Source: Bradyrhizobium sp. CCBAU 051011 (lineage in GTDB: Bacteria; Pseudomonadota; Alphaproteobacteria; Rhizobiales; Xanthobacteraceae). From it: DNA of 64,000 bases. Positions 58,301 to 64,000 of the stretch are shown piece after piece (position 1 is the stretch's first letter; each line of letters starts with the position of its first letter). A model generated the notes under the pieces. It made no database searches and had not been told where the DNA came from. It saw only the letters and a list, made by a program, of their open reading frames with translations. The DNA lies in the NCBI RefSeq assembly GCF_009930815.1, contig NZ_CP022222.1, forward strand, positions 6,552,501-6,616,500. The letters are read 5' to 3'. The position numbers were made by a program, and so were the translations under genes.

Positions 58301-58841
58301 AAGAATTCCGCTCCTTCAGCTTTGCGATGACGGCGGCGCCTGTCGTCGCGTCGAGTGAATAGAACATCATCCGCGCCAGCTCGGCATATCCGCACGGGAT
58401 TGGGCGTCCTGTAACTCCCCATGACGTAGCAGCATTGATCGCATCAATGTTGGTGCGGACTTGCGGCCCCAACTCGAAATAATAGGACATGCCGGGCGCA
58501 ATGGTGACGTCGCTCTCGCAGGACACCTGATTTCGGACATCCATGATCGTCAGCTTGTGCGTTCCTGCCGGCCGGTCGGTGATGAAGTAGCTGCCGGCGC
58601 CGAGTTCGCCGACCAGCTTGCCATCGACCTTGATGGGCGGGGCGCCGAATCCATTCAGCGTACTGGGATGTCGAATGAAGTAGAGCCGCGCCTGTCGCGC
58701 ATCCAAGGCCCGGTTCTGCGGCTCGTACGTCGTGGTTTTTGTCTCCACGCAGCCCGTCAACAGGCCTAAGCAGAGAAGCGCAGGTGCCGACTTGAGCGCG
58801 ACCTTAAGCAGGCTTATCCCTGGAGATAGCTCATCATGCAT
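58299..58841 (-). CDS. DUF2846 lipoprotein
   Basis: A 180-residue precursor with a lipobox (LLCLGLLTGCVETK). The DUF2846 part follows: RQARLYFIRHPSTLNGFGAP, IKVDGKLVGELGAGSYFIT, DRPAGTHKLTIMDV, then CESDVTIAPGMSYYFELGP. It is probably attached to the outer or inner membrane. ATG 58841 was chosen; a GTG at 58853 is possible. It sits exactly between the two paiB remnants, on the opposite strand. Confidence 0.75.
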   Translation of the reverse strand: MHDELSPGISLLKVALKSAPALLCLGLLTGCVETKTTTYEPQNRALDARQARLYFIRHPSTLNGFGAPPIKVDGKLVGELGAGSYFITDRPAGTHKLTIMDVRNQVSCESDVTIAPGMSYYFELGPQVRTNIDAINAATSWGVTGRPIPCGYAELARMMFYSLDATTGAAVIAKLKERNS

Positions 58842-58973
58842 GCCTGTCGCCACGCCCCGGTCCCCCCGTCGCTTCAGTTCAAAGATATCGTTCGCACCGT
58901 GGTTGTAGCGTCGATCGTACCGCGATCAAGTTCGAAAGCTGGCCTCGTGATGAGTTTCGCAACGGCTGCACCC

Positions 58974-59033
58974 GTTCGATCTCGTCGTCGATAAGATCGA
59001 GGGCCAGTCAAGCCTCAATCGATGAGGATCATT
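58974..59033 (+). pseudogene. paiB 3' remnant
   Basis: GATCTCGTCGTCGATAAGAT, CGAGGGCCAGTCAAGCCTCAA and GATGAGGATCATT align with codons for DLVVEEIEGQSKLN...DEDH in paiB (46509-46568), with about 12 bases missing. No frame continues. The rest of the 58842-59034 gap shows nothing else. Confidence 0.5.
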
Positions 59034-59034
59034 G

Positions 59035-59206
59035 AGCGAGTAGAGCGGGTTAGCGAAGCGTAACCCCGCCGACTCGGTCGCTTGGAGTGGCGCCCCGCTA
59101 CGCTTGCTCTCGCTGACCCCGCGTCAGCCAATAGGTGGGTTAGGACAACGCTACCCGACCTGCCGCGAGCGGGTGGCGGATTACGCTTCGCTAATCCGCC
59201 CTACGA
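59035..59206. repeat. REP-like cluster
   Basis: GAGTAGAGCGGGTTAGCGAAGC-GTAACCCCGCC, a degraded middle, and GTGGCGGATTACGCTTCGC-TAATCCGCCCTACG. Two or three copies fused. Confidence 0.68.
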
Positions 59207-59213
59207 GTACTTG

Positions 59214-60641
59214 TTAAAGCTTGGACGCCGATGGCGGTCCATAGAGACAATCTACCGCAATGACCTCGATCTGCACGTTCGCGCCAGCGCTGACTTCTGC
59301 CGCGATAGTACTAATTCCTGGAATGCGCTTAAAGTCAGCCTCTCGCTGACAAGCTACTAGAAAGATACCTTTGTCGATCTGTTCTGCCTTGAGATACATA
59401 GGCAACTGCTTGGTAAGCCCGGACCAAAATTTTGAATTGCTCGCAAGCTTCGCCTCAAGGAGTACTCGGCTCGAATAACCTTGCGAGAACTTGAAATCGA
59501 CAGGTCCACGGCCGATGTTCGCTTCTTTCGAGATGTCTATATTATTAGCTTGGCAAAAAGGAATAATCACGCCAGAGAACAATGCTTGAAACGCGATTTC
59601 TCGCTTCGGACTCTTGTCGTCATTCCAAAGAAGTCTCCACCCCTCATTGTTCTCAACGTAATTCTTATACTGGTTTGTGAATTGCAAGATTGAACGAAAT
59701 AAATCATCAGAAGAGGCGATTAGGCAATGAACGATGTTCTTACCCGCCCAGCCTCGAGCCACCAAATAAGGTTGGTAGTAGCCATGTGGGTCTGTGTTCA
59801 GATTGTACGGTTCGCTGCCTTCCGTTTCTTTTGCCTTGACGTACTTTTCGCGAAGTTCTGGGTGTCGTCGCGCCAGATCGATTATAGTTGCCTTGTCCAC
59901 ATTCCTGGTAATGTCGTTGCCAAATTCTCGACGAATAGTCTCATTTTGAGTGTCGAAACAATAATCCCAGAAGTCGCTTGGATTTATGGTTGGCAGCGCC
60001 CTCAAATAATCCTCAGGGACCAGTAACACTGGATGTTCCGAGTAAGGGTTTAACGGGAGTTCATAGCGAGCAGCTTGCCATCTTCCTCTTGTGATATCGA
60101 AAAAGGCGCGAAGATACCGGATCTCCTGGGTAGGCAATTCGTATTTCTTGGCTATCGCTTCGGTATACTTGGCAAGCCGATTTCTCAAAATTCCGGCCGT
60201 CGCGTCACTTATTCGGTCAGCGCCAATTCGTTCTTCGAATATTTGCACTTCTTCAAAGTGTTCAAGGCGAGTTACCCCTTGCTGGACAGCAGCGTAAAGG
60301 CCGCGCGCCATTTGCGTTGCCAGCCCTCGACCCGAACCTGCGCCTTGAGTGCCGCTTCCGGAATATCCGATGCAAAGCTCGTGCACTTCGCCCAGCTCTA
60401 GGAGGGTGACTGCTTGCTTCCAATGTGGAGATGAAGTTTGTCCCTTGCTCTGTGCGATCAACTTGAACACAAAATCGAAGAACTGGACTACTTCAGCGTG
60501 GCTACCCTTAAATTCTTCGGTGCCTTCATTGTCAAAAATGAGAAATGGATCGATGAATAATTTTGTGTCGGCAAACAGAATGGGATCGAACCACACATCC
60601 TCTTTTGACTTCGTAATTCGAAATCTTTCGGAGAAAAGCAC
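59214..60641 (-). CDS. Unrecognised 475-residue protein with a PD-(D/E)XK-like motif
   Basis: Not assigned to a named family. It is soluble. The N-terminus (FRITKSKEDVWFDPILFADT, KLFIDPFLIFDNEG) is followed by a long alpha-helical middle. Near the end, GPVDF with Asp382, then LLEAKLA with Glu396 and Lys398, and KQLPMYLKAE fit a D-x13-ExK...Q nuclease pattern. GTG 60641 starts it, with AAGG upstream. It is visibly lower in GC than its neighbours and sits between a REP cluster and a terminator, which suggests transfer. A restriction-like defence role is possible but inferred. Confidence 0.72.
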   Translation of the reverse strand: MLFSERFRITKSKEDVWFDPILFADTKLFIDPFLIFDNEGTEEFKGSHAEVVQFFDFVFKLIAQSKGQTSSPHWKQAVTLLELGEVHELCIGYSGSGTQGAGSGRGLATQMARGLYAAVQQGVTRLEHFEEVQIFEERIGADRISDATAGILRNRLAKYTEAIAKKYELPTQEIRYLRAFFDITRGRWQAARYELPLNPYSEHPVLLVPEDYLRALPTINPSDFWDYCFDTQNETIRREFGNDITRNVDKATIIDLARRHPELREKYVKAKETEGSEPYNLNTDPHGYYQPYLVARGWAGKNIVHCLIASSDDLFRSILQFTNQYKNYVENNEGWRLLWNDDKSPKREIAFQALFSGVIIPFCQANNIDISKEANIGRGPVDFKFSQGYSSRVLLEAKLASNSKFWSGLTKQLPMYLKAEQIDKGIFLVACQREADFKRIPGISTIAAEVSAGANVQIEVIAVDCLYGPPSASKL

Positions 60642-60691
60642 GATGAGCCTTTTGCCTCCTTGTTACCAGTTCTCCTCGACATCGCCTTAGA

Positions 60692-60722
60692 AAAACGGGC
60701 GGCGAGAGCCGCCCGTTTATTG
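60692..60722 (-). terminator. Hairpin terminator after nrdJ
   Basis: AAACGGGCGGC and GCCGCCCGTTT pair perfectly across GAGA. Read leftwards it follows the nrdJ stop at 60733 and ends in T-rich sequence. It separates nrdJ from the nuclease-like gene. Confidence 0.85.
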
Positions 60723-60732
60723 TTAAAAGGGC

Positions 60733-63700
60733 TCACGAGCACCCCGTCGTGCTCCCACACGTATCGCACTTCATGCAGGTCCCATTCCGCACCAGCGTGA
60801 AGTTGCCGCACTCCGAGCACATCTCGCCTTCGTAGCCTTTGGCCTTGGCTTCTGCGCGGCGCTCGGCCTTGGAGGGGGCGACGGCGACTGCGGCGCTGCC
60901 GGCCTTGCTCCATTGCAGCCTTTCCGTCGGCGAAAGGTCGTGGCTCGCTTCCTGCTTCAGGGCAACCGCGCCTTCGAGGGTGTCGGCGAGGCGGGCGTTT
61001 GCGCCGTGGCCGCCGATCGCGGTGACGTTGCCCGAGCCGCGGGCATCGACATCGCCGCCGCGCATCACCACCAGATTATCCGTGCGCGAGCGGGTCAGGC
61101 CCTTGGACAGATATTTGGTGGCCTGGTGGCCGTCGGACGGCTCCTTGCCTTCCTCGACGCCCTTGCCGAGCGCGTCGAAATTCGACTCGGTCGGATCGAC
61201 ATGGGCGAGGTCGAAGCGCGACATGTAGCTGACCGCGAGTTCGCGGAACACATAGTCGAGGATCGAGGTCGCGTACTTGATGCTGTCGTTGCCCTGCACG
61301 GGGCCCGCCGGCTCGAAGCGGGTGAAGGTGAAGGCGTCGACATATTCCTCCAGCGGCACGCCGTATTGCAGGCCGAGCGAGACCGCGATGGCGAAGTTGT
61401 TGATGAAGGAGCGGAGTGCTGCGCCTTCCTTGTGCATGTCGATGAAGATCTCGCCGAGACGGCCGTCGTCATACTCGCCGGTACGCAAGTAGACCTTATG
61501 GCCGCCGACCACCGCCTTCTGGGTGTAACCCTTGCGGCGATCCGGCATCTTCTCGCGCTCGCGCATCACGACGATACGCTCGACCAGTTTCTCGACGATC
61601 TTTTCCGAGACCTGGGCGGCACGCGCGGCCATCGGCTTCTCGTAGAGCGCCTCCACCGCATCGTCCTCGTCGTCATCGTCTGAGATGAGCTGCGAGTTCA
61701 AGGGCTGGCTCAGCTTCGAGCCGTCGCGGTAGAGCGCGTTGGCCTTCAGCGCGAGCTTCCAGGAGAGGAGATACGCCGCCTTGCAATCCTCGACCGTGGC
61801 GTCGTTCGGCATGTTGATGGTCTTCGAAATCGCGCCCGAGATGAACGGCTGCGAGGCCGCCATCATGCGGATGTGGCTCTCGACCGAGAGATAGCGCTTG
61901 CCGATCTTGCCGCAGGGGTTGGCGCAGTCGAACACCGGATAGTGCTCGGCCTTCAGATGCGGCGCGCCTTCCACGGTCATCGCACCGCAGATGTGCACAT
62001 TCGCCGCCTCGATCTCGCGCTTGGAGAAGCCGAGCGCGGCGAGCAGATCGAAGCCGGGGGCTGCGATGACTTCGGGGGCGAGGTTCAGCGTGTCGCGCAG
62101 GAAATCTTCGCCAAAAGTCCACTTGTTGAAGGCGAACTTGATGTCGAACGCGGTCGGCAGCGCCTTTTCTACCTTGGCCAGTGCTTCATCGGTGAAGCCT
62201 TTTGCCTTCAGGGTGGAGGCGTTGATGCCGGGGGCGTTGGAGAGCGAGCCATGGCCGACGGCGTAGGCCTCGATCTCCGCGATGTCGCTTTCGCGGTAGC
62301 CGAGCGCGCGCAGCGCCTCGGGGACGGCCTGGTTGATGATCTTCCAGTAGCCGCCGCCGGCGAGCTTCTTGAATTTCACCAGCGCGAAATCAGGCTCGAT
62401 GCCTGTCGTGTCGCAATCCATCACCAGGCCGATGGTGCCGGTCGGCGCCACCACCGTGGTCTGCGCGTTGCGGAAGCCGTTGGTTTCGCCGAGCGCGAGG
62501 GCGTCGTCCCACGCCTTGGTCGCATGCGCGATGATGTCGCTTTGCGGGCAGGAGGCGTGATCGAGCGGCACCGGGTTGACGGCGAGCGCTTCATAACCCG
62601 ACGCGTTGCCGTGGGCGGCGCGGCGGTGGTTGCGGATCACGCGCAGCATGTGCTGGGCGTTCTTCTTGTAGCCGGGGAAGGTGCCGAGCTCGGCCGCCAT
62701 CTCGGCCGAGGTCTTGTAGGCGATGCCGGTCATCACAGCGGTCAGCGCGCCGCACAGCGAGCGGCCTTCCTTGCTATCATAGGGCAGGCCCATGGTCATC
62801 AGGAGGCCGCCGATGTTGGCAAAGCCGAGGCCCAGCGTGCGGAACTCATAGGAGAGTTCGGCGATCGCCTTGGACGGGAATTGCGCCATCATCACGGAGA
62901 TTTCGAGCACGATGGTCCAGAGCCGGCACAGGTGCTCGTAGGATTCGACGTCGAACCGCTTGGTGGTGGTCGAATAGAACGTGATCAGGTTCGCGGACGC
63001 GAGGTTACACGCCGTGTCGTCCAGGAACATGTATTCCGAGCACGGGTTCGACGCGCGGATCTCGCCCGATGCCTTGCAGGTGTGCCAGTCGTTCATGGTG
63101 GTGTTGAAGTGCAGGCCGGGATCGGCGGACGCCCAGGCGGCGTGGCCGATCTTCTCCCAGAGCTCGCGGGCCTTGAGAGTTTTTGTAATCTTCTTGTTGG
63201 TGCGGCCGATCAGATTCCAGTCGCCGTCGGTTTCGACAGCACGGAGGAAATCGTCCTTCAGCGAGACCGAGTTGTTGGAGTTCTGGCCGGATACCGTGAG
63301 GTAGGCCTCCGAATCCCAATCGGTGTCGTAGATCGGGAAGTCGATGTCCTTGTAGCCCTGCTTGGCGAACTGGATCACCCGCTTGATGTAGTTGTCGGGC
63401 ACCAGCGCGCGGCGCGCGAGCTTGATCTCGCGGCGGAGGGCAGGGTTCTTTTCGGGATCGAAGCAATCGTCGCCGCTGCCTTCGCAGTTGACGCAGGCCT
63501 TGAGCACGGCCTTGAGGTGCTTCTGGTTGATCTTGGAGCCGGTGACGAGAGCGGCAACCTTCTGCTCCTCCTTCACCTTCCAGTCGATATAGGTCTCGAT
63601 ATCGGGATGGTCGACGTCGACCACGACCATCTTGGCCGCGCGGCGCGTGGTGCCGCCGCTCTTGATGGCGCCGGCTGCGCGGTCGCCGATCTTGAGGAAG

Positions 63701-64000
63701 CTCATCAGGCCGGACGAGCGGCCACCGCCGGACAGGCGCTCGCCTTCGCCGCGCAGGCGGGAGAAGTTGGAGCCGGTGCCGGAGCCGTATTTGAACAGGC
63801 GCGCCTCACGCACCCAGAGGTCCATGATGCCGCCCTCGTTGACGAGGTCGTCACCCACGCCCTGGATGAAGCAGGCGTGCGGCTGCGGATGCTCGTAAGC
63901 CGACTTCGACTTGGTCAGCTTCCCCGTGAACGGATCGACGTAATGGTGGCCCTGGCCGGGGCCGTCGATGCCGTAGGCCCAATGCAGCCCGGTGTTGAAC
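60733..64000 (-). CDS. nrdJ: Vitamin B12-dependent ribonucleotide reductase (class II), 5' end outside window
   Basis: 1,088 C-terminal residues are visible, to the window edge. The enzyme reduces ribonucleotides using adenosylcobalamin, with or without oxygen. Seen: [37 protein letters not shown], the active-site NPCSE near 63030-63070, [18 protein letters not shown], and a C-terminal zinc/redox Cys cluster ([22 protein letters not shown]). An insertion of acidic [15 protein letters not shown] lies near 61665. No frameshift or intein-like insert is visible. A cobalamin riboswitch, if any, would be upstream of this window. Confidence 0.95.
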   Translation of the reverse strand, partial: FNTGLHWAYGIDGPGQGHHYVDPFTGKLTKSKSAYEHPQPHACFIQGVGDDLVNEGGIMDLWVREARLFKYGSGTGSNFSRLRGEGERLSGGGRSSGLMSFLKIGDRAAGAIKSGGTTRRAAKMVVVDVDHPDIETYIDWKVKEEQKVAALVTGSKINQKHLKAVLKACVNCEGSGDDCFDPEKNPALRREIKLARRALVPDNYIKRVIQFAKQGYKDIDFPIYDTDWDSEAYLTVSGQNSNNSVSLKDDFLRAVETDGDWNLIGRTNKKITKTLKARELWEKIGHAAWASADPGLHFNTTMNDWHTCKASGEIRASNPCSEYMFLDDTACNLASANLITFYSTTTKRFDVESYEHLCRLWTIVLEISVMMAQFPSKAIAELSYEFRTLGLGFANIGGLLMTMGLPYDSKEGRSLCGALTAVMTGIAYKTSAEMAAELGTFPGYKKNAQHMLRVIRNHRRAAHGNASGYEALAVNPVPLDHASCPQSDIIAHATKAWDDALALGETNGFRNAQTTVVAPTGTIGLVMDCDTTGIEPDFALVKFKKLAGGGYWKIINQAVPEALRALGYRESDIAEIEAYAVGHGSLSNAPGINASTLKAKGFTDEALAKVEKALPTAFDIKFAFNKWTFGEDFLRDTLNLAPEVIAAPGFDLLAALGFSKREIEAANVHICGAMTVEGAPHLKAEHYPVFDCANPCGKIGKRYLSVESHIRMMAASQPFISGAISKTINMPNDATVEDCKAAYLLSWKLALKANALYRDGSKLSQPLNSQLISDDDDEDDAVEALYEKPMAARAAQVSEKIVEKLVERIVVMREREKMPDRRKGYTQKAVVGGHKVYLRTGEYDDGRLGEIFIDMHKEGAALRSFINNFAIAVSLGLQYGVPLEEYVDAFTFTRFEPAGPVQGNDSIKYATSILDYVFRELAVSYMSRFDLAHVDPTESNFDALGKGVEEGKEPSDGHQATKYLSKGLTRSRTDNLVVMRGGDVDARGSGNVTAIGGHGANARLADTLEGAVALKQEASHDLSPTERLQWSKAGSAAVAVAPSKAERRAEAKAKGYEGEMCSECGNFTLVRNGTCMKCDTCGSTTGCS

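Noticed and set aside
1..64000. tRNA, rRNA, CRISPR arrays, insertion sequences, prophage genes and attachment sites
   Set aside because: None could be recognised. The regular palindromes are REP-like elements, not CRISPR repeats, since they are not evenly spaced with unique spacers.

Overview
The window looks like chromosomal DNA of a high-GC alphaproteobacterium, most likely Bradyrhizobium or a close relative. This is inferred from a GSII-type glnII with a divergent gstI/DUF2735-like gene, a class II NrdJ, GapR (DUF2312), DUF6894 proteins, a BA14K-like protein, EcfG-type promoters (GGAAC-N16/17-CGTT) and many dispersed REP-like palindromes that share a GCGNAGCG core. No rRNA, tRNA, transposase, phage or CRISPR sequence was seen. 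Both ends are cut: a BtuF-like gene at base 1 and nrdJ at base 64000.

Layout. 0-4.3 kb: a BtuF-like binding protein, a PaaI-type thioesterase, then an aldoxime-nitrile cluster (AraC regulator, nitrilase, aldoxime dehydratase) read leftwards. 4.5-18 kb: housekeeping and accessory genes (GNAT, DUF2161, a RelE/ParE-type toxin-antitoxin pair, SDR, SGNH hydrolase, tyrosine phosphatase, MliC-like protein), the gstI-like/glnII divergent pair with a sigma-54 promoter, and three scattered paralogues of an internally duplicated GrlR-like protein. 17.7-21.6 kb: an iron-uptake type operon (TonB receptor, PepSY membrane protein, small membrane protein) with a palindromic operator candidate upstream. 21.6-26 kb: a degenerate HtrA-like protein coupled to an HTH protein, four small disordered hydrophilic proteins, and an ABC-F ATPase. 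26-32 kb: GDPD, metallo-hydrolase, a scar made of two gene remnants, a chemoreceptor and an NmrA-like protein.

32-50 kb is rich in small secreted, membrane or soluble proteins. Four have perfect EcfG promoter matches, which suggests a general stress regulon. It also contains a duplicated two-gene module (DUF6894 plus a roughly 48-residue protein), an RlpA lipoprotein, a pdxY-hisC pair, gapR, csaA, paiB and a decayed glutathione S-transferase gene. 50-57.4 kb holds a UvrD-like helicase, a ROK kinase, small cell-envelope proteins and the second of two solitary Bug-type binding proteins (the first lies at 48.5 kb). 57.5-60.7 kb is lower in GC and patchy: a DUF4760 protein, a DUF2846 lipoprotein flanked by paiB-like scraps, a REP cluster and an unrecognised 475-residue protein with a PD-(D/E)XK-like motif. 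nrdJ follows.

Working together: nitrilase and aldoxime dehydratase form a two-step route from aldoxime to acid. The TonB receptor and PepSY protein belong together. PdxY could supply PLP to the adjacent HisC. GstI-like and GlnII form a nitrogen-control pair. The candidates for something undescribed are the GrlR-like paralogue family, the DUF6894 module, the protease-like/HTH pair and the nuclease-like gene at 59.2-60.6 kb.
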